From Gemmatimonadota bacterium (lineage in GTDB: Bacteria; Gemmatimonadota; Gemmatimonadetes; Longimicrobiales; Gaopeijiaceae): a stretch of 64,000 nt of DNA. This document shows positions 20,994 through 31,335 of the stretch, piece by piece. Made by a program: the position numbers and the translations under genes. The stretch lies in contig JAPPNN010000050.1 of NCBI GenBank assembly GCA_028873815.1, forward strand, positions 42,074-106,073, in the 5' to 3' direction. The notes beneath the pieces were generated by a model. That model had not been told where the DNA came from and did not search any database. It saw only the letters and a list, made by a program, of their open reading frames with translations. The first letter of the stretch is position 1, and each line of letters begins with the position of its first letter.

Positions 20994-22315
20994 CAGCCCT
21001 CCATCCGTCTCAGACGTGCCGCAAAGGCACCGTCGAACCCGCTCTCGTGCGGCAGTACCACAAGGCAGCCGCGCGAGTCCAGGAACCGTTCGGGAGCGTT
21101 CCCCGGCTGCACGCGGAAGTCCGGATACCGTGCTAGGAATCTCTTCACCTGACCCCAGTTCTCCTCTGGCTCAAGGGCACATGTAGCGTAAACCAGGAGC
21201 CCGCCACGGGGAACCGCAGCCGCCGCGCCCCAGAGGATCTCACGCTGCACATCGGTGAGGACGCGAAGATCCCGCTCGCTCACCCGCCATCGACCGTCGG
21301 GGTGCCTTCGCAGCGTCCCGGTCCCGGTGCACGGTACGTCGACGAGCACCGTCCCGGCTTCGCGAACCGGGGGGAAACGGGCGTCCGCCACCACCAGCCA
21401 CGCTCTGGCAGCCAGGCGCTGTTTCGCTTCCGACACTCTGGCAAGGCGCTGCCGCGAGCGGTCGCCGGCAACCACACCCGCCGCGCTTTCGGTCAGCGCC
21501 ATCGCCTTGCCCCCGGGGGCGGCGCAGAGGTCCGCGACCACCGACCCCGGATCCGGCGACACATATTCTACCACCAGCGACGCTGCCGGGTCCTGAATGA
21601 CTCCGGGGACGATCCGGAGCGCGTCACCCGGATCCACTCCCGGGCGCAGTCGACACACATCCGCACCGGTCGCGACCGAGGCGCGCAAGCCAGCCCCGTT
21701 GAGAGCGTCCTCCGCCTGTGACGCATCCATGCCCACTGGACGCAGATAGACGGCCGGCTCGCTGTTGTTCGCGTCGACCAGTTCGCGCGCGGCCCTTGTA
21801 CCGAAGTGGCGGATCCACCGGCGCACCATCCAGCCGGGATGCGATCCCCAGGTCTCGAGGTAGCCCGCCAGGTCCTCTGCCGGGTCGGGAAACGCGTGCC
21901 GCCCGTAGCGCGAGGCGACCACTTTTCGCAACACCGCGTTGACGAGTCCGGCAGCGCCCCGCTTCCGCGTCCCCTTGAGTTGCGCCACCGATTGCGAGAC
22001 GGCGGCATAGTCCGGCACACCATCCATTTCCAGGATCTGATAGGCGCCCATGCGCAACGCCGTGCGCACCTCCGGATCCAGCTCGCCTACGGGACCACGG
22101 CAGTGCCGTTCGAGAACGCTGTCGATCCTTCCCCTGAGCCGCACGGTTCCATACACCAGCGTCCGGATCCAGGCCCGCCTCGGCGAGGAAGGTGCATCCG
22201 ACGTCTCCCACGCCACGTCGAGCCGGCGTCCGGACTCGACCTGCTCCAGGATCGATGCCGCCAGGAGCCTTTCGGGCGATGACCCCCGCGCCGGTCGCCG
22301 CCGCGCGCGGCGCAC
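20993..22315 (-). CDS. rsmB: 16S rRNA (cytosine-967 C5)-methyltransferase (RsmB)
   Basis: This 440-aa m5C methyltransferase has an N-terminal NusB-like RNA-binding domain (residues ~10-140, with GVPDYAAVSQSV and GLVNAVLR) and a C-terminal SAM-binding domain. The SAM motif ADLCAAPGGK is at 261-270. The two catalytic cysteines are C329 in DVPCTGTGTLRRHPD and C379 in YATCALEPEEN. Length and order match RsmB/Sun. In many bacteria rsmB follows fmt and def; here the thi genes are inserted between fmt and rsmB. Confidence 0.95.
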   Translation of the reverse strand: MRRARRRPARGSSPERLLAASILEQVESGRRLDVAWETSDAPSSPRRAWIRTLVYGTVRLRGRIDSVLERHCRGPVGELDPEVRTALRMGAYQILEMDGVPDYAAVSQSVAQLKGTRKRGAAGLVNAVLRKVVASRYGRHAFPDPAEDLAGYLETWGSHPGWMVRRWIRHFGTRAARELVDANNSEPAVYLRPVGMDASQAEDALNGAGLRASVATGADVCRLRPGVDPGDALRIVPGVIQDPAASLVVEYVSPDPGSVVADLCAAPGGKAMALTESAAGVVAGDRSRQRLARVSEAKQRLAARAWLVVADARFPPVREAGTVLVDVPCTGTGTLRRHPDGRWRVSERDLRVLTDVQREILWGAAAAVPRGGLLVYATCALEPEENWGQVKRFLARYPDFRVQPGNAPERFLDSRGCLVVLPHESGFDGAFAARLRRMEG

Positions 22316-22317
22316 GG

Positions 22318-23106
22318 TCAGTTGCGCTCCCGGTCGAGCATTCCCGCCGTGGGCGACGACGGCACCGCGATCTCGCGCGCCTGCATTCGCCCCGCCAGGT
22401 AGGCCTCCCTTCCCGCCCGCACGGCGAGTTCCATCGCGCGTGCCATGCCGACAGGGTCATCGGCGGCCGCGATCGCGGTGTTCATGAGCACGCCGTCGAC
22501 GCCCTGTTCCATGGTCACGCACGCGTCGGAGGCCGTGCCCACGCCCGCATCCACGATGATCGGCACCATGAGGCGCCGCTTGATCTCGCGAATGTAGTAC
22601 GGGTTGACCACCCCCAGGCCACTGCCGATCGGGCTGGCCAGAGGCATGACCGCAACGCACCCCGCGTCCTCGAGGCGCAGGGCGGTGATCAGATCGTCAT
22701 TGGTATAGGCCATGACCTTGAACCCGTCCGCCACCAGCTCGACCGCGGCCTCCAGCGTGGCGGCGGTGTCGGGGAGCAGTGTCCGCTCGTCGCCGATGAC
22801 CTCCAGCTTGATCCAGTCGTTGAGTCCTGCCGCGCGCCCAAGCCGCGCATATCGCAGGGCATCGGCCACGGTGTAGCACCCCGCAGTGTTCGGCAGGAGG
22901 AAGAACTCGGACGGGTCGAGGTGATGGAGGATTCCCTCTTCGCGGCTGCGGTCCAGGTCGACCCGCCGCACGGCGACCGTCACCATCTCGGCCCGGCTGG
23001 CGCGGATCGCCGCGACCATCTCGCTGTTGTTGCGGTACTTCCCGGTCCCCACGATCAGCCGCGAGGCAAAGCTCTCTCCCCCGATCACCAACGAGCTGTC
23101 CTTCAC
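22318..23106 (-). CDS. thiG: Thiazole synthase (ThiG)
   Basis: This 262-aa TIM-barrel enzyme forms the thiamin thiazole from 1-deoxy-D-xylulose-5-phosphate, dehydroglycine and ThiS-thiocarboxylate. It shows SRLIVGTGKY, LLPNTAGCYT and NDWIKLEVIGDERTLLPD with the Schiff-base lysine K100, then VMPLASPIGSGLGV and VDAGVGTASDA. The start is GTG, six bases after thiS, whose 3' end supplies a GGAGG-like site. It acts directly with the ThiS encoded upstream. Confidence 0.97.
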   Translation of the reverse strand: MKDSSLVIGGESFASRLIVGTGKYRNNSEMVAAIRASRAEMVTVAVRRVDLDRSREEGILHHLDPSEFFLLPNTAGCYTVADALRYARLGRAAGLNDWIKLEVIGDERTLLPDTAATLEAAVELVADGFKVMAYTNDDLITALRLEDAGCVAVMPLASPIGSGLGVVNPYYIREIKRRLMVPIIVDAGVGTASDACVTMEQGVDGVLMNTAIAAADDPVGMARAMELAVRAGREAYLAGRMQAREIAVPSSPTAGMLDRERN

Positions 23107-23112
23107 CGCCTG

Positions 23113-23379
23113 CTACCCTCCTCCGACAAAATGCACGAGTTCGATCCGATCGCCCTCCTCGACCTCCGCCTCCGAGAGCGCATCGCGGGCGAGGATCCGG
23201 CGGTTGTGCTCGACCACGACCATGCCCGGCTCCAGCTCCAGCTGCCGCAGAAGTGCCCGGACGCTCATGCCGCCTTCGACCACTCGGCGCTGGCCGTTCA
23301 GGACGATGGACACTTCCCGGCGCCCCGGGCCAATCCCGGTCGCCCCTGCTTCCCCGTCGCCCTGCGCTGACGTCGTCAC
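23113..23379 (-). CDS. thiS: Sulfur carrier protein ThiS
   Basis: This 88-aa ubiquitin-like sulfur carrier ends in the required Gly-Gly (FVGGG), the site of adenylation and thiocarboxylation. The core (VSIVLNGQRR to GDRIELVHFVGGG) is standard. About 22 extra N-terminal residues (Gly/Ala-rich) come from the GTG chosen because AAGGAGG lies at good spacing and the codon overlaps the thiE stop (GTGA). ThiF or its equivalent is not in the window. Confidence 0.93.
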   Translation of the reverse strand: MTTSAQGDGEAGATGIGPGRREVSIVLNGQRRVVEGGMSVRALLRQLELEPGMVVVEHNRRILARDALSEAEVEEGDRIELVHFVGGG

Positions 23380-24047
23380 GGTGCAGCCTCCTTGTCGAGC
23401 ACCTCAAGGTAGCGACTCACCGCGTCGGACGGACGGTCCGCGGCCCACACACCGCTGAGGACGACCGCGCCGTGCACGCCCGCCGAGAGGACACTCGGCA
23501 GCGTGGCCGGCACGATTCCCCCGATGGCGAGCACGGGCACGCTGGCCAGCCGCACGGTATCGGCCACCGCCGGGAGTCCGAGGGGCTCGCGCTCGGGGTG
23601 CGACGGGGTCGCGTAGACCGTCCCCAGCACGAGGTAATCCAGCCGATCCGCGGGGTACATCGCAGCCTGCCGCGCGTCGTGAATGGATCTGCCGACCCGC
23701 AGCCCGCGCGCGTCCGCCGCCACACTGCCGGCGACCTGCAGCACATCTTCCGGCGGGAGCGAATCCTCGCGCAGGTGGATACCCCCGGCCCCCGCTGCAA
23801 GCGCCACGTCGAGGCGGTCGTTAACCACCGCGAGCGAACCGGTCTTGCGCGCGCATTGCGCCAGCCACAGCGCCACCTCGAAGAGCCGGGCCGCGTGCAC
23901 GGTCCGTGCGCGCAAGTGGACCGCGATCGACCGGCCACCGACCCGGAGAACCGGGCCGATCCGCTCCCGATAGTCGGCCGCCGAGATGATGCCGTCGCCC
24001 GCGATGACGTGCAGCCGCGGCAGATCCGTGGTCGATTCCTCTGACAC
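23376..24047 (-). CDS. thiE: Thiamin-phosphate synthase (ThiE)
   Basis: This 223-aa TIM-barrel enzyme joins the thiazole phosphate and HMP-pyrophosphate. Features include LHVIAGDGI, VNDRLDVALAAGAGGIHLRED, VGRSIHDARQA, LGTVYATPSHPEREPLG and VLAIGGIVPAT, which match the substrate- and phosphate-binding loops. The start is a GTG four bases after the fmt stop, without a strong ribosome site, so translation is probably coupled. It forms a thiE-thiS-thiG unit placed inside the def/fmt/rsmB cluster. Confidence 0.93.
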   Translation of the reverse strand: MSEESTTDLPRLHVIAGDGIISAADYRERIGPVLRVGGRSIAVHLRARTVHAARLFEVALWLAQCARKTGSLAVVNDRLDVALAAGAGGIHLREDSLPPEDVLQVAGSVAADARGLRVGRSIHDARQAAMYPADRLDYLVLGTVYATPSHPEREPLGLPAVADTVRLASVPVLAIGGIVPATLPSVLSAGVHGAVVLSGVWAADRPSDAVSRYLEVLDKEAAP

Positions 24048-24051
24048 GCGC

Positions 24052-24978
24052 TTAATCGAAGCGATCCCCGACACCCGGGCCCCTGCCCCGGATCCACGCG
24101 GCCGCTTCCATGCGTCGCTTTCCGGGCGGCTGGACCTCGGCAATGCGCACCACCCCGTCTCCGGCCGCAACGGCAAGTCCCCGTTTGGGGTCGGCCTGGA
24201 CGACGTGTCCCGGATCGCCCGGCCCCTCGGTGCCGAGCGCACCAAAGAGCTTGACCGGCTGACCGCGCCAGACCGTCCACGCTCCCGGCACGTCGTCCAT
24301 CGCCCTGACCAGACGCGCCACCTCGACCCGGCCGCACCGCCAGTCGATACGTGCGGACGACCGGTCGACCTTCGGCGCGAAGGTGGCCCGCGCATGGTCC
24401 TGCTGCACCTCGGGAACAGGCCCCGTCTCGAGCCGGGCCAGCGTCTCCGCGAGCACCGCCGCGCCCATCCCCGAGAGCCGGGCCGACAGCATTGCACCCG
24501 TGTCCGCGGGCCCGATGGGACACTCCGCCGTGCCAAGGACCGGGCCCGCGTCCATCTCCTGCACCATTCGCATCACCGTGACGCCGGTGACCGCGTGGCC
24601 GCGCGCGATGGCCCAGATGATCGGCGCCGCGCCGCGCAGGGCCGGCAGAAGCGATGCGTGGAGGTTGATGGACCCCAGCGGCGGCACATCCAGAACGGCC
24701 CGCGAGAGGATCCGTCCGTAGGCGACGACCACCGAAATGTCGGGGTCAAGCGACCCGAGTTCGTCCATGAACACGCCGTCCCGAGGGTCCTCGGGAGTCA
24801 GCACGCGCCAGGAGCGCGCCTGCGCCAGGGCCGCGACCGGCGACGGAGCAGGCTTGCGTCCCCTTCCCCGTGGGCGCTCGGGCTGCGTGACCACGCCGAC
24901 GATCGTGTGGCCCGCACGCTCCACCGCCCGCAGCGACGGAATCGCAAACTCGGGCGTGCCCCAGAAGAGGACGCGCAA
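24052..24978 (-). CDS. fmt: Methionyl-tRNA formyltransferase (Fmt)
   Basis: This 308-aa enzyme formylates initiator Met-tRNA. The N-terminal Rossmann-like domain opens with MRVLFWGTPEFAIPSL. The formyl-transfer region contains NLHASLLPALRGAAPI and the conserved MDAGPVLG. The C-terminal OB-fold domain binds tRNA (PPGKRRMEAAAWIRGRG). Six bases separate it from def, its functional counterpart that later removes the formyl group. Confidence 0.97.
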   Translation of the reverse strand: MRVLFWGTPEFAIPSLRAVERAGHTIVGVVTQPERPRGRGRKPAPSPVAALAQARSWRVLTPEDPRDGVFMDELGSLDPDISVVVAYGRILSRAVLDVPPLGSINLHASLLPALRGAAPIIWAIARGHAVTGVTVMRMVQEMDAGPVLGTAECPIGPADTGAMLSARLSGMGAAVLAETLARLETGPVPEVQQDHARATFAPKVDRSSARIDWRCGRVEVARLVRAMDDVPGAWTVWRGQPVKLFGALGTEGPGDPGHVVQADPKRGLAVAAGDGVVRIAEVQPPGKRRMEAAAWIRGRGPGVGDRFD

Positions 24979-24984
24979 CCCGCC

Positions 24985-25500
24985 TCAGCTCCGGCCCCTG
25001 CCCTTACGCCACTTCCTGAGGAGGATACCTCGCTTCAGCGACGAAAGCCGGTCGATGAACAATACGCCGTCCAGGTGGTCCAACTCGTGCTGCAGGGCCC
25101 GGGCCAACAAACCGTCCGCTTCGATCCGAACCGGCTCGCCATCCGGAGACAGGGCCTCGATCACGACCTGGAGGGGACGGGTCACCGTTTCTTCCAGTCC
25201 GGGAATGCTCAGGCACCCCTCGGTTTCCTTGCCGGTCTCGCGGCTCGCTTCGACGACTACGGGATTGACCAAAGCATGCACGTGCCTCTCCTCCCCTTCC
25301 TCCTCGTCGGCGACGTCCACCACCAGAATCCGTTGCGAAATGCCCACCTGGGGCGCCGCGAGACCGATGCCCTCCGCATCGTACATGGTGTCGAACATGT
25401 CGCGGATCAGGATGCGGATCTCGTCCGTCACCGTGCCGACGGGAGACGCCTTCTCGCGGAGGACCTTCGCACCCATGATCTCGATTTCGAGTACCGCCAC
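24985..25500 (-). CDS. def: Peptide deformylase (Def)
   Basis: This 171-aa metalloenzyme removes the N-formyl group from nascent proteins. All three family motifs are present: EGIGLAAPQVG (residues 43-53), EGCLSIP (94-100, metal Cys) and the HELDH metal/catalytic site at 138-142. The start is GTG. The C-terminus is rich in Arg/Lys. The gene pairs with fmt in the same cluster. Confidence 0.97.
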   Translation of the reverse strand: MAVLEIEIMGAKVLREKASPVGTVTDEIRILIRDMFDTMYDAEGIGLAAPQVGISQRILVVDVADEEEGEERHVHALVNPVVVEASRETGKETEGCLSIPGLEETVTRPLQVVIEALSPDGEPVRIEADGLLARALQHELDHLDGVLFIDRLSSLKRGILLRKWRKGRGRS

Positions 25501-25511
25501 GGGGCCGCTCT

Positions 25512-25862
25512 CTACTTCGTGGCGCCGTCGCCCTCGGTCTTGCGCGCAATGTGCCCGCGGTCGACCACGAGGCGCGTGTTCTCGCCGGTCCTGATCGTGA
25601 GCTCCGTGTCGGTCGCGTGGACGATCACCCCGATGATGCCGCCGTTCGTCATCACGCGATCACCCTTCGACAGCGTCTGCAGCATCTGCTGGTGCCGCTT
25701 CCGCTCCTTCTGCTGGGGTCTGATCAGAATGAAGTAGAAAATGGCGATCATCAAAATGATCTGAAAAAGAAACACGGTCATGTTGTTGCCGCCCTCACGG
25801 GGAACCAGAGGGGGCGACGGCATGAGCGCGGGTGCCATGGCTGCGGCAGTGTACAGTGACAA
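25512..25862 (-). CDS. yajC: Preprotein translocase accessory subunit YajC
   Basis: This 116-aa single-span membrane protein is associated with SecDF. It has a transmembrane helix (FLFQIILMIAIFYFILI) directly followed by RPQQKERKRHQQML, the YajC hallmark, then GDRVMTNGGIIGVIV. An internal ATG 27 residues on would give the more usual short N-terminus. tgt lies immediately upstream (24-base gap), the familiar tgt-yajC order. secD and secF are not in the window. Confidence 0.93.
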   Translation of the reverse strand: MSLYTAAAMAPALMPSPPLVPREGGNNMTVFLFQIILMIAIFYFILIRPQQKERKRHQQMLQTLSKGDRVMTNGGIIGVIVHATDTELTIRTGENTRLVVDRGHIARKTEGDGATK

Positions 25863-25886
25863 GTGTCTTCGTCCTCTTGACTGGGG

Positions 25887-28126
<2,240 letters not shown>

Positions 28127-29188
28127 TCAGTTGAACAGCGTCGGCTGTCCCGCCACGGGCCCATCCCCGGGTCCCGCGCCGCCCCTGTCGGGAACCGGAC
28201 GCCCGAATCGCGCGAATGCCTTGCCCGTCGCAACCCGTCCCCGCGGACCCCGCATCATGAAGCCCTCCTGGATCAGGAAGGGCTCGTAGACCTCTTCGAT
28301 CGTCCCGGCATCCTCGCCCAGCGCCACGGCCAGCGAATTGAGGCCCACGGGCCCGCCCCCGAAGTTGTCGATGATGGTGAGGAGAATCCGCACATCCATC
28401 GCGTCGAGTCCGTACTCATCCACGTTGAGCAACTCCAGGGCATCGCGCACGACCGACGCGTCGAGCACACCGTCCGCCCGCACCTGCGCGAAGTCGCGCA
28501 CCCGCCGCAACAGCCGATTGGCCACCCGGGGAGTCCCGCGCGCGCGTTTCGCCAGTTCCGACGCGCCCGCGCGCGTAGCCTCCACGCCGAGGATCCTCGC
28601 GCTCCGCTCGATGATGCGGGCCAGATCGGCACTCGGGTAGAAGTCCAGCCGCTCGGTAATGCCGAAGCGGGCCCGCATCGGGGCGGTGAGCAGGCCGAAG
28701 CGGGTGGTCGCCCCGACGAGCGTGAACGGCTCGACCGACATGGTCATGGTCTGCGCCCGTGGTCCCTCCGACAACCTCACCTCGACCTTGAAGTCCTCCA
28801 TGGCAGGATACAGGAATTCCTCGATGACGGGACGCAGGCGGTGTATCTCGTCGATGAAGAGAATGTCCCCCGCACGAAGGTTGGTGAGCGCGCCCACGAG
28901 ATCGGCCGGCTTCTCGATCACCGGTCCCGCGGTGTTGGTGATGTTCACGGCCATTTCCCGCGCCAGCAGCATCGCCAGCGTGGTCTTGCCCAGTCCCGGC
29001 GGCCCGTGAAAGAGAATGTGGTCGAGCGGCTCGCCGCGCTTGATCGCGGCTTCGATGGAGATCCGCAGCCCCTCCTTCACGCTGTCCTGACCCACGAAAT
29101 GCGCCAGCCGCTCCGGCCGCAGCGATGCATCGGCGCGTGTCTCCTGCGGAAGAATCTCGGGAGTCGTCACTTCCGTTCGTCGTGCCAT
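28127..29188 (-). CDS. ruvB: Holliday junction branch migration ATPase RuvB
   Basis: This 353-aa hexameric AAA+ motor drives branch migration with RuvA. Motifs are [18 protein letters not shown], Walker [13 protein letters not shown], Walker [11 protein letters not shown], sensor 1 GATTRFG, and the C-terminal winged helix with RTPRG-type residues (RGPRGRVAT). All expected residues are present. It lies 21 bases after ruvA. Confidence 0.98.
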   Translation of the reverse strand: MARRTEVTTPEILPQETRADASLRPERLAHFVGQDSVKEGLRISIEAAIKRGEPLDHILFHGPPGLGKTTLAMLLAREMAVNITNTAGPVIEKPADLVGALTNLRAGDILFIDEIHRLRPVIEEFLYPAMEDFKVEVRLSEGPRAQTMTMSVEPFTLVGATTRFGLLTAPMRARFGITERLDFYPSADLARIIERSARILGVEATRAGASELAKRARGTPRVANRLLRRVRDFAQVRADGVLDASVVRDALELLNVDEYGLDAMDVRILLTIIDNFGGGPVGLNSLAVALGEDAGTIEEVYEPFLIQEGFMMRGPRGRVATGKAFARFGRPVPDRGGAGPGDGPVAGQPTLFN

Positions 29189-29209
29189 GTCGCTGTAGCG
29201 ATCCCCCCT

Positions 29210-29812
29210 TTACGATCCCGGGCCGGAAGCGCGGTCTGCGAGGACCCGCCGCACGAGCTCTTCGGCCGTCTCTGCACCGCCGCCGCCCGAAGCGTCGCGC
29301 ACCGCCGTGTCGGCCTCGGCGAAGGAGTATCCGAGACCGATCAAGGCGGCCACCGCTTCTCCAGCCCTGCCCGAGTCCGGGTCGTCCCCCGCCTCCGTCA
29401 CGGCAATGTCGCGGACCTTGTCGGACAACTCCAGGATCACGCGTTCGGCGGTCTTCCTGCCCAGTCCACTGACCTGGATGAGGACCTTGGCATCCTGCTC
29501 GGCAATGGCACGCGCAAGCCTGCCGGCATGGTACGCGCTCATCATGGCGAGAGCCAGCCGGGGGCCCACCTTCTGCACGGTCAGGAGCCGCAGGAAGAGG
29601 GTGCGCTCGCGTATCTCGAGAAATCCGTACAGGCTGGGGGTGTCGTCGCGTACGATGTACGCGGTGAGGAGTTCCAGTTCGGCGCCCTGGGCCGGAAGGC
29701 GATTGAAGACCGTGAGTGGAACGTGCACCTCGTACACGACTCCCGCGCCCGTGTCCACCTCGACCCGGTCGACATCCAGGCCGACGAGCCGCCCACGGAC
29801 CCGGCTGATCAA
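29210..29812 (-). CDS. ruvA: Holliday junction DNA-binding protein RuvA
   Basis: This 200-aa tetrameric protein binds the four-way junction. It begins (M)ISRVRGRLVGLDVD from a TTG start that overlaps the ruvC stop (TTGA); this start restores the family's N-terminus exactly. Domain II carries helix-hairpin-helix motifs (VGPRLALAMMSAY and VSGLGRKTAERVILEL). The C-terminal domain III (EAVAALIGLGYSFAEAD) would contact RuvB. Confidence 0.96.
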   Translation of the reverse strand: MISRVRGRLVGLDVDRVEVDTGAGVVYEVHVPLTVFNRLPAQGAELELLTAYIVRDDTPSLYGFLEIRERTLFLRLLTVQKVGPRLALAMMSAYHAGRLARAIAEQDAKVLIQVSGLGRKTAERVILELSDKVRDIAVTEAGDDPDSGRAGEAVAALIGLGYSFAEADTAVRDASGGGGAETAEELVRRVLADRASGPGS

Positions 29813-30345
29813 GAGGCCGCCCGGGAGGAAGCCGCGCCCTGCGGGAGCGGTCTCGTGTACGCGTGGCACAGCGCGGCCGCAATCCCGTCGGCCGCATCGG
29901 CCGGCTTCGGATCCGATCGGAGGCGCAGGTGCCGGCGCACCATGTACGCGACCTGCTCCTTCGTCGCGGAGCCGGTGCCGGTGACCGCCCGCTTGATCGC
30001 CCGGGGCGCGTACTCGACCACCTCGACGCCGCTCCTGGCGGCCGCCACGATGATCGCGCCGCGCGCCTGTCCCAGTGTCATCGCGCTCCGCACGTTCTTG
30101 CCGTAAAACGCGCTCTCGATCGCCATGACCTCGGGAGACAGTCGCGCGATGAGCTCCTCGACACCTTCGTGGATCTCCAGGAGCCGCACGACGAGGGACG
30201 CCCTGGGCGACGTCCGGATCACTCCGCATTCGAGCAGCTCCGCGTGGCGCCGGGCATCGACCACCACCGCCCCAAACCCCGTGACCGCCGTGCCGGGATC
30301 GATGCCGAGCAGCACGCAGCCGCCTGGACCGGTGCCCGCGTTCAC
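29809..30345 (-). CDS. ruvC: Crossover junction endodeoxyribonuclease RuvC
   Basis: This 178-aa resolvase has an RNase H-like fold. The acidic catalytic residues lie in LGIDPGTAVTGFG, MAIESAFYGKNV and the C-terminal DAADGIAAALCHA. The GTG start overlaps the yebC stop by four bases. It forms the usual ruvC-ruvA-ruvB set with RuvA and RuvB encoded next. Confidence 0.96.
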   Translation of the reverse strand: MNAGTGPGGCVLLGIDPGTAVTGFGAVVVDARRHAELLECGVIRTSPRASLVVRLLEIHEGVEELIARLSPEVMAIESAFYGKNVRSAMTLGQARGAIIVAAARSGVEVVEYAPRAIKRAVTGTGSATKEQVAYMVRRHLRLRSDPKPADAADGIAAALCHAYTRPLPQGAASSRAAS

Positions 30346-31088
30346 AGGGCCCGCGACAGCACCGACTCGTCGAGATCGGCGTTCGAATGCACCTGCTGCA
30401 CGTCGTCGTGGTCGTCCAGCAATTCCAGGAGCTTCAGCAGCCGCTCACCCGTCTTTCCGGCGACCGCCACTTCGCTCTTCGCGACCATCGCGAGCTGGGC
30501 CGAAGCGACCGTGAGTCCCGCGCCGACGAGCGCGCGGCGCACCTCGTGCAGCGAACCCGCACCGGTCGTCACGACGTATTCGCCCGCCTCGCTCGCCACA
30601 TCGTCCGCGCCCGCCTCCACGGCGGCCTCGAAGACCGCGTCCTCATCGACCTCGCCCGCGTCGACGTAGATCATCCCCTTGCGGTCGAACTGCCACGCCA
30701 CGGAGCCCGCCGTCCCCAGATTGCCGCCATTCTTGTCCAGCAGATGGCGGACCTCGGCCACCGTCCGCTTCTGGTTATCGGTCAGGGTTTCGATGTACAG
30801 CGCCACGCCGCCGGGACCATACCCTTCGTACACGATCTCCTCGTAGGTCACGCCCTCCAGCTCGCCGGTGCCGCGCTTGATGGCCCGGTCGATGTTCTCC
30901 TGGGGCATGTTGGCCGACTTCGCCGCGTCCACGCCAAGCCGCAGCCGCGGGTTGAAATTGGGATCCCCGCCCCCCTCGCGCGCCGCTACGGTGAGTTCGC
31001 GGATCAGCTTGGTGAACATCTGGCCGCGCTTCTGGTCGTTGACCGCCTTCTTGCGCTTGATCTGCGACCATTTGCTGTGTCCCGCCAC
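30342..31088 (-). CDS. yebC: YebC/PmpR family DNA-binding regulatory/translation protein
   Basis: This 248-aa member of the widespread YebC family starts (M)AGHSKWSQIKRKKAVNDQKR from a GTG with GGAGGGGAG just upstream; the in-frame sequence before it is not family-like. NPRLRLGVDAAKSANMPQENIDRAIKRGTGE and TDNQKRTVAEVRH are signature stretches. Family members act as transcriptional regulators or assist translation of proline stretches; the role here is not decided by sequence. It is the first gene of the 19-gene minus-strand cluster. Confidence 0.95.
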   Translation of the reverse strand: MAGHSKWSQIKRKKAVNDQKRGQMFTKLIRELTVAAREGGGDPNFNPRLRLGVDAAKSANMPQENIDRAIKRGTGELEGVTYEEIVYEGYGPGGVALYIETLTDNQKRTVAEVRHLLDKNGGNLGTAGSVAWQFDRKGMIYVDAGEVDEDAVFEAAVEAGADDVASEAGEYVVTTGAGSLHEVRRALVGAGLTVASAQLAMVAKSEVAVAGKTGERLLKLLELLDDHDDVQQVHSNADLDESVLSRAL

Positions 31089-31335
31089 AGCTCCCCTCCA
31101 TAGGAAAACGACCCGGCAACCCCGGGATGCGCGCCAGGCGTCCGATGGGATAATATAGCGAACCGCGACTGCAACCGATCTCATCGAACGGGCCCGCATT
31201 CCCGGGGCGGTGTCACATTTTGCGGCAGGGAACGATATAGTATGTGGGAGGGTTCAACAGGTATGGCGCACGGTCCGCCCTGCCCCCCGAAGCCGGCCAC
31301 GCGACGGCCCCGCAGTAAACCAGACTGAAGACACG
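31089..31335. promoter_or_regulatory. Divergent intergenic region between yebC and the plug-like protein gene
   Basis: This 247-base region must contain the promoter for the yebC-led cluster and that of the plus-strand gene. AT-rich -10-like hexamers are seen on the minus strand (TATATT, near 31152-31157) and on the plus strand (TATAGT, 31236-31241). Neither has a convincing -35. No riboswitch-like structure was recognised. Confidence 0.3.
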
